Of a stretch of 64,000 nt of DNA, positions 9,088-23,596 are shown piece by piece. Under the pieces are notes generated by a model that saw nothing but the letters and a program-made list of their open reading frames with translations, was not told the DNA's origin and did not search any database. The DNA is taken from NCBI RefSeq assembly GCF_001898175.1, contig NZ_MKTH01000014.1, positions 850 to 64,849 of the forward strand, in the 5' to 3' direction. The position numbers and the translations under genes were made by a program. Each line of letters begins with the position of its first letter. Position 1 is the first letter of the stretch. The stretch comes from Cellulomonas sp. 73-92 (GTDB lineage Bacteria; Actinomycetota; Actinomycetes; Actinomycetales; Cellulomonadaceae).

Positions 9088-10367
9088 GTCCGATCCGCGG
9101 TGGGCGGGCGTCCGAGGGGCGGCTGGGGGTGCCGGCCACCGGTCCGCTCGCCACGCACACGGGTCCCTACTTCGGCGGCTTCGGCGGCCGGTTCGTGCCC
9201 GAGGCGCTGATCGCGGCGCTCGACGAGCTCGACACCGCCTACCACAAGGCGCTCGCGGACCCGGCGTTCGGCGCCGAGCTCGCGCGCCTGCACCGCACCT
9301 ACACCGGCCGGCCGAGCCCGCTGACCGAGGTGGCGCGCTTCGCAGCCCACGTCGGTGGCGGCGCGCGGGTCTTCCTCAAGCGGGAGGACCTCAACCACAC
9401 CGGGTCGCACAAGATCAACAACGTCCTCGGCCAGGCGCTCCTCGTGAAGCGCATGGGCAAGACCCGCGTCATCGCGGAGACGGGTGCGGGCCAGCACGGC
9501 GTCGCCACCGCGACGGCGGCCGCGCTCATGGACCTGCAGTGCACCGTGTACATGGGCGAGGAGGACACGCACCGGCAGGCGCTCAACGTCGCCCGGATGC
9601 GGCTGCTCGGCGCCGAGGTGATCCCGGTGACCAACGGCAGCCGCACGCTGAAGGACGCCATCAACGAGGCGCTGCGCGACTGGGTGGCCAACGTCGAGAC
9701 GACCCACTACCTGCTCGGCACGGTCACCGGCCCGCACCCGTTCCCCGAGATGGTGCGCGACTTCCACTCCGTCATCGGCGAGGAGGCCAAGGCGCAGCTG
9801 GCCGACGAGATCGGGGCGCTGCCGGACGCCGTCATGGCCTGCGTCGGCGGTGGGTCGAACGCGATGGGCATCTTCAACGCCTTCCTCGACGACCCGTCCG
9901 TGCGGCTGTTCGGGTTCGAGGCCGGCGGGCTCGGCATCTCGTCGGGCAAGCACGCGGCGCGGTTCTCCGGCGGTGAGCCCGGCGTGCTGCAGGGCACCCG
10001 CAGCTACCTGCTGCAGGACGACGACGGGCAGACGATCCCGAGCCACTCGGTGTCCGCCGGCCTGGACTACCCGAGCGTCGGCCCGGAGCACGCGTGGCTG
10101 CACGACATCGGGCGCGCGGAGTACCGGCCCGTGACGGACGTCGAGGCGATGGACGCCTTCTCGCTCCTGTGCCGCACCGAGGGGATCATCCCGGCGATCG
10201 AGTCGGCGCACGCGGTGGCCGGGGCGCTCCAGCTCGGCGCCGAGCTGGCGGGCTGGGACCTGGACCACGCGCCGGTGCTGCTCGTCAACCTCTCCGGCCG
10301 GGGCGACAAGGACGTGGAGACCGCCGCGCGGTGGTTCGGGCTGATCGACGAGGGGAGCACGCGGTGA
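9084..10367 (+). CDS. trpB: Tryptophan synthase beta chain
   Basis: PLP enzyme of 427 aa that joins indole and serine. The PLP lysine motif HTGSHKINN, the ETGAGQHG segment and the phosphate-binding [10 protein letters not shown] are all intact. This is the standard TrpB1 type that works in complex with TrpA. GTG 9084 is chosen because it overlaps the trpC stop; the extra N-terminal residues before [11 protein letters not shown] are not conserved. Confidence 0.97.
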   Translation: MSPIRGGRASEGRLGVPATGPLATHTGPYFGGFGGRFVPEALIAALDELDTAYHKALADPAFGAELARLHRTYTGRPSPLTEVARFAAHVGGGARVFLKREDLNHTGSHKINNVLGQALLVKRMGKTRVIAETGAGQHGVATATAAALMDLQCTVYMGEEDTHRQALNVARMRLLGAEVIPVTNGSRTLKDAINEALRDWVANVETTHYLLGTVTGPHPFPEMVRDFHSVIGEEAKAQLADEIGALPDAVMACVGGGSNAMGIFNAFLDDPSVRLFGFEAGGLGISSGKHAARFSGGEPGVLQGTRSYLLQDDDGQTIPSHSVSAGLDYPSVGPEHAWLHDIGRAEYRPVTDVEAMDAFSLLCRTEGIIPAIESAHAVAGALQLGAELAGWDLDHAPVLLVNLSGRGDKDVETAARWFGLIDEGSTR

Positions 10368-11185
10368 CGACGCAGACCGCCTCGCCCGTGCAGGCGCGCC
10401 TCGACGAGCTCGTCGACGGCGAGGGGCGTCCGGCGCTCGTCGGCTACCTGCCGGTCGGGTACCCCAGCGTGCCGGGCAGCGTCGACGCGGTGCGCGCGAT
10501 GGTCGACGCCGGCGTCGACGTCGTCGAGCTCGGCATGCCGTACACGGACCCGGTGATGGACGGCCCGGTGATCCAGCGGGCCGTCGAGGCGGCCCTGCAG
10601 CGCGGCACACGGGTGCGCGACACGCTGCACGTGGTGGAACAGGTCGCCGGGCGCGGTGCGCCGATCCTCGTCATGACCTACTGGAACCTCGTCCTGCGCT
10701 ACGGCGTGGAGGCCTACGCGCGCGACCTCGCGGCCGCCGGCGGCGCCGGGCTCATCACACCGGACCTCATCCCCGACGAGGCCGCCGACTGGCTCGAGGC
10801 CTCCGACCGGCACGCGCTCGACCGGGTGTTCCTCGTCGCGCCGAGCTCGACGCCCGAGCGCCTCGAGCTGACGGCGAAGGCCAGTCGGGGCTTCGTCTAC
10901 GCGGCGTCGACCATGGGTGTCACGGGGGAGCGGGCGACCGTCGGGTCGCGCGCGGAACGGCTCGTCGCCGACACCCGCGCCGCCGGAGCCCACCGCGTCT
11001 GCGTCGGGCTGGGTGTGTCGCGGCCGGAGCAGGCGGCGCAGGTGGGGAGGTACGCGGACGGCGTGATCGTCGGCTCCGCGCTGGTCCGGGCGCTGCTCGA
11101 GGCGCCCGACGAGTCCGCCGGTCCCGCGGCGGTCGCAGCCGTCGCGGCAGGTCTGGCCCAGGGTGTCCGGGAGGCACGACGATGA
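10364..11185 (+). CDS. trpA: Tryptophan synthase alpha chain
   Basis: TIM-barrel subunit of 273 aa that releases indole from indole-3-glycerol phosphate and channels it to TrpB. The catalytic Glu and Asp sit in [15 protein letters not shown], and the phosphate-binding region near [10 protein letters not shown] is present. The start overlaps trpB and the end overlaps lgt, each by 4 nt. Confidence 0.96.
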   Translation: MTTQTASPVQARLDELVDGEGRPALVGYLPVGYPSVPGSVDAVRAMVDAGVDVVELGMPYTDPVMDGPVIQRAVEAALQRGTRVRDTLHVVEQVAGRGAPILVMTYWNLVLRYGVEAYARDLAAAGGAGLITPDLIPDEAADWLEASDRHALDRVFLVAPSSTPERLELTAKASRGFVYAASTMGVTGERATVGSRAERLVADTRAAGAHRVCVGLGVSRPEQAAQVGRYADGVIVGSALVRALLEAPDESAGPAAVAAVAAGLAQGVREARR

Positions 11186-12060
11186 ACGGTCTGCTGGCGG
11201 CGATCCCCAGCCCGCCCCGCGGGGTCTGGTACCTCGGCCCGGTGCCGATCCGGGCGTACGCGCTGGCGATCCTGCTCGGGATCGTCGTCGCCTACTTCAT
11301 GCTCAAGCGCCGGTGGGCGGACCGGGGAGGCGACCCGGAGAAGGTCCTCGACATCGTCTACTGGGCCGTCCCGTTCGGCATCGTCGGCGGGCGGATCTAC
11401 CACCTCATCACGTCGCCCGACGCCTACTTCGGCAAGGGCGGCGACCCCATCCACGCCCTGTACATCTGGAACGGGGGCCTCGGCATCTGGGGCGCCGTCG
11501 CCCTGGGTGCGGTCGGCGCCTACATCGGGACCCGACGCGCCGGCGTCAAGTTCGCGCCGTTCGCCGACGCGCTGGCGCCCGGCCTGCTCGTCGCGCAGGC
11601 GATCGGGCGGCTCGGGAACTACTTCAACCAGGAGCTGTTCGGCGGCCCGACGACCCTGCCGTGGGGGCTGCGCGTCTCGGACGCGAACACGTTGGCCGCG
11701 GGCTACCCCGTCGGCACGCTGTTTCACCCGACCTTCCTCTACGAGCTCCTCTGGGACCTGGCCGCCGCCGCGGTGATCATCTGGGCGGACCGGCGGTTCC
11801 GGCTCGGCCACGGGCGCACCTTCTGGCTCTACGTCCTCGTGTACTGCATCGGCCGGGGCTGGGTCGAGCACCTGCGCATCGACACCGCGCACCACTTCTG
11901 GGGGCTGCGGCTCAACGACTGGACGTCCATCCTGGTCGGTCTGGGGGCGCTGGTAGCGTTCGTGCTCGTCGGCCGCCGGCACCCCGGGCGCGAGACGACC
12001 GTCCTGCTGGACCCACCGGCGGCGCAGGACGACGAGGAAGCGACCGAGGCCGCGCGCTGA
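11182..12060 (+). CDS. lgt: Prolipoprotein diacylglyceryl transferase
   Basis: Integral membrane enzyme of 292 aa that adds diacylglycerol to the lipobox cysteine of prelipoproteins. About seven transmembrane helices are visible. Conserved segments are PFGIVGGRIYHL, IWNGGLGIWG and the signature IGRLGNYFNQELFGGP with its catalytic-region Arg and Glu. ATGA overlap with trpA explains the conserved trpA-lgt linkage of actinobacteria. The C-terminus is a charged cytoplasmic tail. A client lipoprotein lies in this window (29958-31304). Confidence 0.95.
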   Translation: MNGLLAAIPSPPRGVWYLGPVPIRAYALAILLGIVVAYFMLKRRWADRGGDPEKVLDIVYWAVPFGIVGGRIYHLITSPDAYFGKGGDPIHALYIWNGGLGIWGAVALGAVGAYIGTRRAGVKFAPFADALAPGLLVAQAIGRLGNYFNQELFGGPTTLPWGLRVSDANTLAAGYPVGTLFHPTFLYELLWDLAAAAVIIWADRRFRLGHGRTFWLYVLVYCIGRGWVEHLRIDTAHHFWGLRLNDWTSILVGLGALVAFVLVGRRHPGRETTVLLDPPAAQDDEEATEAAR

Positions 12061-12101
12061 CACGGCGGGCGCCGGCCGGTCGAGCCAAGGGATGGCGGGA
12101 T

Positions 12102-12131
12102 GCTGACCCGGCGCGGTCCGGGAGGTAGTGT
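12102..12131 (+). promoter_or_regulatory. Candidate gltB promoter
   Basis: GCTGAC (12102-12107) and TAGTGT (12126-12131) are separated by 18 nt, giving a plausible promoter 90 nt upstream of gltB and a transcribed leader. Confidence 0.4.
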
Positions 12132-12182
12132 CGCCCCACTGAGCGGGCCGACGACGTCCCAACCACTCACCAGGACGGACGT

Positions 12183-12207
12183 GCGGTCCCCAGCGACACG
12201 GGACCGC
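12183..12207 (+). promoter_or_regulatory. Leader hairpin abutting the gltB ribosome binding site
   Basis: GCGGTCCC (12183-12190) pairs perfectly with GGGACCGC (12200-12207) across a 9-nt loop. The Shine-Dalgarno GGAGGG begins at the next base, 12208, which places the stem where it could influence ribosome access. Confidence 0.55.
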
Positions 12208-12221
12208 GGAGGGCGGTGCTG

Positions 12222-16776
<4,555 letters not shown>

Positions 16777-16784
<8 letters not shown>

Positions 16785-18243
16785 CCCGCGGGGCTTCCTC
16801 AAGGTCCGGCACCGGGAGCTGCCTCCCAACCGGCCGGTGCCGGTGCGCCTGCAGGACTGGAAGGACGTCCACGAGCAGATGCAGGAGGGGCAGCCCTTCC
16901 TGCTGTCGCAGGCGGCGCGGTGCATGGACTGCGGCGTGCCGTTCTGCCACAACGGCTGTCCGCTCGGCAACCTCATCCCCGAGTGGAACGACCTGGTGCG
17001 CCGCGGCCAGTGGGCGGACGCGATCGACCGGCTGCACGCGACGAACAACTTCCCCGAGTTCACCGGACGCATCTGCCCGGCGCCGTGCGAGTCGAGCTGC
17101 GTGCTGGGCATCAACCAGCCGCCCGTGACCATCAAGAACATCGAGGTCTCGATCATCGACGAGGCCTTCGAGCGGGGCTACGTCACACCGCAGGTGCCGC
17201 AGCGCCTCTCGGGGCACACGGTCGCGATCGTCGGCTCCGGTCCCGCCGGCCTGGCGGCGGCGCAGCAGCTGACGCGGGCCGGCCACACCGTGGCGGTCTA
17301 CGAGCGTGACGACGCGATCGGCGGCCTGCTGCGGTACGGCGTGCCGGACTTCAAGCTCGAGAAGCACCACATCGACCGGCGCCTGGCGCAGATGACGGCC
17401 GAGGGCACGCGGTTCCGGCCGGGCGTCGCGATCGGCACCGACATCACGTGGTCCGACCTGCGGGCCCGGTTCGACGCGATCGTCGTCGCGACGGGTGCCA
17501 CCGTGCCCCGCGAGCTGCGCCTGCCGGGCCGCGACCTCGCCGGCGTGCACGTCGCGATGGACTACCTGCACCAGGCGAACGAGGTCGCCAAGGGCCACGA
17601 GGTGCCCGACCAGATCACGGCCGCGGGCAAGCACGTGGTCGTCATCGGCGGCGGGGACACCGGCTCGGACTGCGTCGGCACGGCGCTGCGGCAGGGTGCC
17701 GCCTCCGTCACGACGCTGGCGATCGGCCGCCGGCCGCCGGAGGAGCGCCCCGCGCACCAGCCGTGGCCCACCGACCCCATCGTCTTCGAGGTGTCGAGCT
17801 CGTACGAGGAGGGCGGCGAGCGCGACTACCTCGCCTCGACGGTTGCGTTCGTCGGGGACGACGAGGGCCGGGTGCGCCACCTGCGCCTGGCGACCACCGA
17901 GTACCTCCCCGACGGCCGGCGCGTGCCGACGGCGGGCACCGAGCGGGACATCCCCGCGGACCTCGTGCTCATCTGCCTCGGCTTCACCGGGCCGGAGACC
18001 GGGTCGATCGGCGCGCACCTCGGTGTCGGCGTCAGCGAGCGTGGCCTCGTCGTGCGCGACGACGACTTCGCGACCACCGTGCCGGGCGTGTTCGTCGCCG
18101 GTGACGCGGGACGCGGCCAGTCGCTGGTCGTGTGGGCGATCGCGGAGGGCCGGGCCGCCGCGGCGGCGGTCGACGCGTACCTCATGGGCAGCACCGAGCT
18201 GCCGGCGCCGGTGACGGCGAGCACCACGGCGCTGCGCGCGTGA
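16777..18243 (+). CDS. gltD: Glutamate synthase small subunit
   Basis: Flavoprotein of 488 aa that passes NADPH electrons to GltB. The N-terminal Fe-S domain has [18 protein letters not shown] and [18 protein letters not shown] binding is marked by [21 protein letters not shown] binding by [14 protein letters not shown], and a C-terminal FAD motif by [22 protein letters not shown] 16777 sits inside the gltB end, consistent with translational coupling and equal subunit supply. Confidence 0.97.
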
Positions 18244-18257
18244 CCGCGGGACGAACG

Positions 18258-18273
18258 CCGGGCGGCCGCCCGG
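18258..18273. terminator. GC-rich palindrome after gltD
   Basis: A 16-nt perfect palindrome (CCGGGCGGCCGCCCGG) starts 15 nt after the gltD stop. No T-run follows, so a terminator role is only possible. Confidence 0.35.
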
Positions 18274-18360
18274 GGCTCGTCGTCGTGCGTGCGGGCGCCT
18301 AACGCCTCCAGACCACGACCAGACAGGACGTTCGGTCAGATCCGCAAGGAACGAAAGGCA

Positions 18361-18366
18361 TAGGCT
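18361..18366 (+). promoter_or_regulatory. Candidate leaderless promoter -10 box of pyk
   Basis: TAGGCT ends 7 nt before the pyk ATG. The near upstream lacks a well-placed Shine-Dalgarno, so a leaderless mRNA is likely. Confidence 0.45.
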
Positions 18367-18373
18367 CCGAACC

Positions 18374-19804
18374 ATGCGTAAGGCAAAGATCGTCTGCACC
18401 CTCGGCCCCGCGGTCGAGTCCCCGGAGCAGATCCAGGCACTCGTCGACGCCGGGATGGACGTGGCGCGGATCAACCGCAGCCACGGCGAGGCCGAGGCCC
18501 ACGCGGAGGTCTACCGCCGCGTGCGGGCCGCCGCCAAGGCCTCCGGCCGCAACGTGGCCGTGCTCGTCGACCTCCAGGGTCCGAAGATCCGGCTCGGGCG
18601 GTTCGTCGAGGGCAAGCACTTCCTCGAGGTGGGCGACACCTTCACCATCACGACCGAGGACGTCGAGGGCACCAAGGAGCTCGTCTCGACGACCCACAAG
18701 GGCCTGCCGGGCGACGTGCGCCCGGGCGACCCGATCCTCATCGACGACGGCAAGGTGCTCGTCCGCGTCGTCGAGGTGAACGGCCCACGGGTCGTCACCC
18801 GGGTCGAGGTGCCGGGCCCTGTCTCGAACAACAAGGGCCTCAACCTGCCGGGCGTCGCGGTGTCGGTGCCGGCGCTGTCCGAGAAGGACGAGGAGGACCT
18901 GCGCTGGGGCCTCAAGCTCGGCGCCGACTTCATCGCCCTCTCCTTCGTCCGCAACGCCGCCGACTACGACGACGTGCGCCGGATCATGGAGGAGGAGGGC
19001 CGGATCGTCCCGGTCATCGCCAAGATCGAGAAGCCGCAGGCCGTCGACAACCTGGCCGAGATCGTCCACACGTTCGACGGCATCATGGTCGCCCGCGGCG
19101 ACCTGGGCGTCGAGCTGCCGCTCGAGCAGGTGCCGCTGGTGCAGAAGCGCGCCGTGGAGCTGGCCCGCCAGAACGCCAAGCCGGTCATCGTCGCCACGCA
19201 GGTGCTCGAGTCGATGATCACCAGCCCGCGTCCGACGCGGGCCGAGGCCTCCGACTGCGCGAACGCCGTCCTCGACGGCGCCGACGCGGTCATGCTCTCC
19301 GGCGAGACGAGCGTGGGCGAGTACCCGATCGAGGCCGTGCGCACGATGGCGCGGATCATCGAGGTGACCGAGGAGCTGGGCCGCGAGCGGATGGCGCCCC
19401 TGGGCTCCGTCCCGCACACGCGCGGTGGCGCGATCACCCGGGCCGCCGCCGAGGTCGGCGACACGCTCGGCGTGAAGTACCTCGTCACGTTCACGCAGTC
19501 GGGCGACTCGGCGCGCCGCATGTCGCGGCTGCGCTCGTCCATCCCGCTGCTGGCGTTCACGCCGCTCGACTCGGTGCGCAACCAGCTGGCGTTGTCGTGG
19601 GGCGTGCAGACCTACCTCGTCCCGCAGGTGGAGAGCACCGACGTGATGGTGTACCAGGTGGACCAGACGCTGCGGGCGAACGGCCTGGGCGAGGTCGGAG
19701 ACCAGGTCGTGGTCGTGGCCGGCACACCGATCGGCATCACGGGCACGACGAACTCCGTCGTGGTCCACCGCATCGGTGGCGAGGTCCCGGAGAAGCTGCG
19801 CTGA
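18374..19804 (+). CDS. pyk: Pyruvate kinase
   Basis: Glycolytic enzyme of 476 aa that makes pyruvate and ATP from phosphoenolpyruvate. The N-terminus RKAKIVCTLGPA, the substrate Arg region MDVARINRSHGEA, the active-site signature IAKIEKPQAVDNL and the divalent-metal motif MVARGDLGVELP are canonical. The C-terminal regulatory domain is complete. ATG 18374 gives the conserved start. It ends in a strong hairpin, so it is probably monocistronic. Confidence 0.97.
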   Translation: MRKAKIVCTLGPAVESPEQIQALVDAGMDVARINRSHGEAEAHAEVYRRVRAAAKASGRNVAVLVDLQGPKIRLGRFVEGKHFLEVGDTFTITTEDVEGTKELVSTTHKGLPGDVRPGDPILIDDGKVLVRVVEVNGPRVVTRVEVPGPVSNNKGLNLPGVAVSVPALSEKDEEDLRWGLKLGADFIALSFVRNAADYDDVRRIMEEEGRIVPVIAKIEKPQAVDNLAEIVHTFDGIMVARGDLGVELPLEQVPLVQKRAVELARQNAKPVIVATQVLESMITSPRPTRAEASDCANAVLDGADAVMLSGETSVGEYPIEAVRTMARIIEVTEELGRERMAPLGSVPHTRGGAITRAAAEVGDTLGVKYLVTFTQSGDSARRMSRLRSSIPLLAFTPLDSVRNQLALSWGVQTYLVPQVESTDVMVYQVDQTLRANGLGEVGDQVVVVAGTPIGITGTTNSVVVHRIGGEVPEKLR

Positions 19805-19821
19805 CGCGCTGACGGACAGAC

Positions 19822-19853
19822 GAGGGGCGGGACCGGTCGCGGTCCCGCCCCTC
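19822..19853 (+). terminator. Transcription terminator hairpin after pyk
   Basis: A perfect 14-bp stem (19822-19835 with 19840-19853) has a 4-nt GTCG loop and lies 18 nt after the pyk stop. There is no U-tract, as is common in actinobacteria. It lies just before the end of the convergent small gene and may serve both. Confidence 0.75.
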
Positions 19854-19863
19854 GGCCGTTCTC

Positions 19864-20043
19864 TCAGCCGGAGTAGGCCGGCCGGTGTGCCTCGATCTCG
19901 ACGCAGTGCTGGCAACGCGGTCGGTCGTCCGTGCCCGGCCGCTTGTTCCACCACGGGATGTCGCGCCCCGCCGGGCACTCGTCGTCATCGTGGTAGACCT
20001 GCACGTCCGCCGGGTGGGCGGAGTGGTACGCCTTGACCTTCAT
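19864..20043 (-). CDS. Small cysteine-containing protein of unknown function
   Basis: Protein of 59 aa with MKVKAYHSAHPADVQVYHDD at the start and two Cys clusters (ECPAGRD, RCQHC) that could bind a metal ion. It is rich in His, Asp and Pro. The ATG at 20043 has a perfect AGGAGG 7 nt upstream, which makes it a convincing gene. A possible -10 (TAACGT on the minus strand, 20111-20116) lies upstream. I do not recognise a named family. Confidence 0.7.
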   Translation of the reverse strand: MKVKAYHSAHPADVQVYHDDDECPAGRDIPWWNKRPGTDDRPRCQHCVEIEAHRPAYSG

Positions 20044-20169
20044 GCAACGGCCTCCTTGCCGACGCGCTGACCCCACGGTGGCCGCGATGCCACGGGAGAT
20101 GGGACGACGTTAGGCGGTCCGGCGGCGGTGACCTAAGACTTCGGTCCCGTGACGGTGGTCACGCGGGCG

Positions 20170-21273
20170 TCAGCGGTCGACGCGGGCGTTGCCGCCGCCG
20201 GCGAGCTTGAGGATCTCGGTCTTGGTGGCCATGGAGGTGTCGCCGGGGGTGGTCATGGCCAGGGCGCCGTGGGCGGCGCCCCACTGCACCGCGGTGGCCA
20301 GGTCCTGGTCCTCGAGCAGGGCGGCGATCAGCCCGGAGGCGAAGGAGTCGCCGCCGCCGACGCGGTCGAGGATCTCCAGGGCGGGCCGGTGGGTGGCCTG
20401 GACCAGGCCGGTGTCCTTCGACCAGGCGATGGCTCCCCAGTCGTTGACGGTCGCGCTGCGCACGGTGCGCAGCGTCGTGGCGATGACCTCGAAGTTCGGG
20501 TAGGCGGCGCTGACCTGCTCGATCATGGCGGCGAACGCGGCGGTGTCCAGGTCGCTCAGGCCGGCGTCGACGCCCTCGACGGCGAACCCGAGGGCGGCGG
20601 TGAAGTCCTCCTCGTTGCCGATCATCACGTCGACGTAGGGGGCGATCGCGCGGTTGACCTCCTGGGCGCGGGCCTGCCCGCCGACGGCCTGCCACAGCGA
20701 GGGCCGGTAGTTCAGGTCGTAGGACACCACGACGCCGTGTCGCCGGGCGGCCTGCACCGCGGCCAGCGTGGTGGCGGCGGCGGTGTCGGACAGGGCGGCG
20801 TAGATGCCGCCGGTGTGCAGCCAGCGCACGCCCAGGGTGCCGAACAGGTGGTCGAGGTCGACGTCGTCGGGGCTCAGCTGGGAGGCGGCGGTGTGGCCCC
20901 GGTCGGACACACCCAGCGCGCCGCGCACGCCGAAGCCCCGCTCGGTGAAGTTCAGGCCGTTGCGCACCGCCCGCCCGACGCCGTCGTACGCCTTCCACGT
21001 GATCATGGACGTGTCGACCCCGCCGGTGAGGACGAGATCCTCCACCAGGTGGCCGACCTCGTTGTCCGCCAGCGCCGTCACCACCCCCGTGCGGTACCCG
21101 AACGCCCGCCGCAGCCCCCGGGCGACGTTGTACTCCCCGCCGCCCTCCCACGCCGTGAACTGCCGGGCGGTGCGGATGCGTCCCTCACCGGGGTCGAGGC
21201 GCAGCATCACCTCGCCCAGGGACACTTCGTCGAAACGGCACTCGGACGCGGGGCGGATCGGCAGCACGGACAT
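20170..21273 (-). CDS. kdgK: 2-keto-3-deoxygluconate kinase (PfkB family)
   Basis: Sugar kinase of 367 aa, last gene of the uronate operon. It would phosphorylate KDG to KDPG for the adjacent aldolase. PfkB features are the N-terminal GEVMLRLDPG, the WEGGGEYNVARGL substrate region and the catalytic DRVGGGDSFASG near residue 318. GGAG sits 6 nt before the ATG. Only 24 nt separate it from eda. Substrate assignment rests on the neighbours (eda, kduD, kduI) as well as the family. Confidence 0.9.
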   Translation of the reverse strand: MSVLPIRPASECRFDEVSLGEVMLRLDPGEGRIRTARQFTAWEGGGEYNVARGLRRAFGYRTGVVTALADNEVGHLVEDLVLTGGVDTSMITWKAYDGVGRAVRNGLNFTERGFGVRGALGVSDRGHTAASQLSPDDVDLDHLFGTLGVRWLHTGGIYAALSDTAAATTLAAVQAARRHGVVVSYDLNYRPSLWQAVGGQARAQEVNRAIAPYVDVMIGNEEDFTAALGFAVEGVDAGLSDLDTAAFAAMIEQVSAAYPNFEVIATTLRTVRSATVNDWGAIAWSKDTGLVQATHRPALEILDRVGGGDSFASGLIAALLEDQDLATAVQWGAAHGALAMTTPGDTSMATKTEILKLAGGGNARVDR

Positions 21274-21297
21274 CGACGGCTCCAGGACGAGACGGGG

Positions 21298-21951
21298 TCA
21301 GGCGGTGGCCGGCCGGGCGGCCCGGGCGGTCCTCACGGCGGCGGACACCAGGTCGATCAGCCCGGACCGGTCGTGGGCGGCGATCCGGTCGGTGGGGACC
21401 ATCCACGACCCGCCGACCGCCACGACGGACGGCACGGCCAGGTACTCGGCCAGGTTCGCCGGGCCGACGCCACCGGTGGGGACGAACCGCACCCCGGCGA
21501 ACGCTGCCGCCAGCGGCCGGATCGCCGCCGCCCCACCTGAGGTGCCCGCCGGGAAGAACTTCACCGTGTCCAGCCCGAGCTCCAAGGCGGCCTGCACCTC
21601 GGTGGCCGTGACCGCACCCGGCAACGCCACGACCCCGTGCTCGGCGCAACGCTCCACGACCGCCCGCGAGAGGCCCGGCGAGACCACGAACCGGGCGCCG
21701 GCAGCCACCGCCTGGTCCACCTGCGCCACCGTCAGCACGGTACCCGCCCCGACCAGCACGTCCCCCCGGTCCGCGATCACCCGGATCGCCTCGGGCGCCG
21801 CGGCCGTGCGGAACGTCACCTCCGCCACCGGCAGGCCACCGGCCACCAGCGCACCGGCCAGCAGGCCCGCATCACCGGCCTCCTGCAGCACCACCACCGG
21901 CACCAGCACGCACGCCGCCAGCTCGGCCAGGACGGGGTCCACCGTCGTCAT
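21298..21951 (-). CDS. eda: KDPG aldolase
   Basis: Class I aldolase of 217 aa that splits 2-keto-3-deoxy-6-phosphogluconate to pyruvate and glyceraldehyde 3-phosphate. The active-site Glu region is AEVTFRT and the Schiff-base Lys is in TVKFFPAG. The 4-hydroxy-2-oxoglutarate aldolase activity typical of the family is also possible. It starts 3 nt after the stop of the acyltransferase fusion, so the genes are co-translated. Confidence 0.92.
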   Translation of the reverse strand: MTTVDPVLAELAACVLVPVVVLQEAGDAGLLAGALVAGGLPVAEVTFRTAAAPEAIRVIADRGDVLVGAGTVLTVAQVDQAVAAGARFVVSPGLSRAVVERCAEHGVVALPGAVTATEVQAALELGLDTVKFFPAGTSGGAAAIRPLAAAFAGVRFVPTGGVGPANLAEYLAVPSVVAVGGSWMVPTDRIAAHDRSGLIDLVSAAVRTARAARPATA

Positions 21952-21954
21952 CGC

Positions 21955-23595
21955 TCAGTCCTCCGTCGTCGTTCGCCACGGCAGCCGGAGCGCCGGTTCG
22001 GTCCGGTGCACCCCGCGTGGACGGTAGCCCAGCGCCTCGGCGCGGTTCAGCAGGTCGGCCGCGTGCCAGGTGGTGGCCAGCCACATCTCGGTGCCCTGCA
22101 GCGAGGGTGGCAGCCCCCGGGCGAACGGCGTGCCCTCGCCCGGCACCCAGCGTGAGAGCGCGTCGTCCAGCACGGCGGCGGCGACCTCGGCGACCTCGGG
22201 CGCACGGTGCCGGCGCTCGCCGCCGGTCGCCCGCGCCCACCACAGGAGCCACACGACGTCGAGGGCGTCGCAGGCGGTCGCGGCGGGGTCGCCGGCCACC
22301 TCGGCGGCGCGCGCCAGCACGGTGTCGACGAGCTCCCGCTCACCCCCGATGCCCAGGCCCCACTGCGCGAGCGTGCCCCTCGCCAGCCGGTAGGTGCCGT
22401 TGACCGGCTGCCGCGGGCCGTGCTCGTCGGAGCCCCACAGCCCGGTGGCCGGGTCGCGATGCGCGACGAGCCAGCCGACCATCGCCTCGGCCGGCCCTCG
22501 GGCGGCGGCGTCCCCGGCACGCGTCGCCCAGGTCAGCGCCGTGCCGAGGGCGTCGACGAGAGCGCCGGCGCCCCAGGCATCGGTGCTCCACGGCAGCGCG
22601 TCCAGGGTGCCGGTCAGCGCGGCGGGCGACAGGTCGGCGACGGTCCGGACCGGGTGGGGGAACGACGAGCCGAGCAGGTCCAGGGCGTAGCCGACGTCGA
22701 GGACGTGGTACCCCTCGCCGTCGTCGAGCAGCGGCGTGACCCGGTCGCTGGTGACCGCCGGCTCGCGGACCAGACCGCTGCCGGGGTGCTGCAGCGCCCG
22801 CAGCCGGGCGACGTGCTCGTCGCGTGCCAGCTGTGGCGGCGGGCCGCCCGCCAGCAGGTCGGCGAGCTCGACCGCGTCCGTGTGGGCGCGGATCGTCACG
22901 GCGGCGCCGGCCGCGTCGCGGTAGGCGCCGTCCACCCAGGCGGCGGCGAGGATGCCGGCGACCTGCGCGCGGGCGGCGTCGCCGTGGGCGGCGAGGGCGT
23001 CGCGGGTGGTGCGGGGGCGCGGGGCTTGCCGCCAGCGGACGACCCGCGCCGGGTTGCCGACGACGACCGCCCGCTCCGGCACGTCGCGCGTCACGACCGA
23101 ACCGGCGCCGACCACCGCATGGGACCCGATGTGCACCCCGTCGAGGACGACGACGTGCGCGCCGATCCACACGTCGTCGCCGATGGTCACGCCGGCCGCG
23201 GAGAGGGGCTGCCGGAAGATCTCCACGTCGGGGTCGTCGAAGCCGTGGTCGAACCCGATGAGGCTGGTGTAGGCGCCGATGCGCACGGCACGCCCCATCG
23301 TCACCGGCCCGCGCACGGCGACGCCGACGTTGACCGTGCAGTCGTCCCCGATCACCACGTCTCCCGTGACGTGCGCGTGCGCCGCGATCGAGCTGCGGGC
23401 GCCCAGCGTCAGCGACGTCGGGTGGACCGCGGCGAGGCGTGACACCACCGCGTCGGCCCCGATCGTGCACCCGCGCCCACGGAGCTCGGCGAGACGGCGG
23501 CGCTGGTCGGCGGCCTGCTCGTCGGAGGCGAGGCCCCAGTAGTCCCACGCCGCGAAGTCCGCCGCGAGGGGCTCGCCGCGCCCGTCGGTCGTCAT
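21955..23595 (-). CDS. Hexapeptide acyltransferase fused to a large alpha-helical domain
   Basis: Protein of 546 aa. Residues about 30-195 form a left-handed beta-helix acetyltransferase: repeated [V/I]G..[V/A] hexapeptides, IGDDVWIGAHVVV, GAGSVVTRDVPERAVVVGNPARVVR. The remaining 350 residues are helical, with repeated LxxL and aromatic positions, for example GTYRLARGTLAQWGLGIGG and LDVVWLLWWARATGG. They resemble an alpha/alpha barrel or squalene cyclase-like fold, but I cannot name a family. Its place between kduD and eda suggests it acetylates or handles a sugar intermediate, or relieves acetylation in the transported glycan. That role is inference. Confidence 0.75.
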   Translation of the reverse strand: MTTDGRGEPLAADFAAWDYWGLASDEQAADQRRRLAELRGRGCTIGADAVVSRLAAVHPTSLTLGARSSIAAHAHVTGDVVIGDDCTVNVGVAVRGPVTMGRAVRIGAYTSLIGFDHGFDDPDVEIFRQPLSAAGVTIGDDVWIGAHVVVLDGVHIGSHAVVGAGSVVTRDVPERAVVVGNPARVVRWRQAPRPRTTRDALAAHGDAARAQVAGILAAAWVDGAYRDAAGAAVTIRAHTDAVELADLLAGGPPPQLARDEHVARLRALQHPGSGLVREPAVTSDRVTPLLDDGEGYHVLDVGYALDLLGSSFPHPVRTVADLSPAALTGTLDALPWSTDAWGAGALVDALGTALTWATRAGDAAARGPAEAMVGWLVAHRDPATGLWGSDEHGPRQPVNGTYRLARGTLAQWGLGIGGERELVDTVLARAAEVAGDPAATACDALDVVWLLWWARATGGERRHRAPEVAEVAAAVLDDALSRWVPGEGTPFARGLPPSLQGTEMWLATTWHAADLLNRAEALGYRPRGVHRTEPALRLPWRTTTED

Positions 23596-23596
23596 G

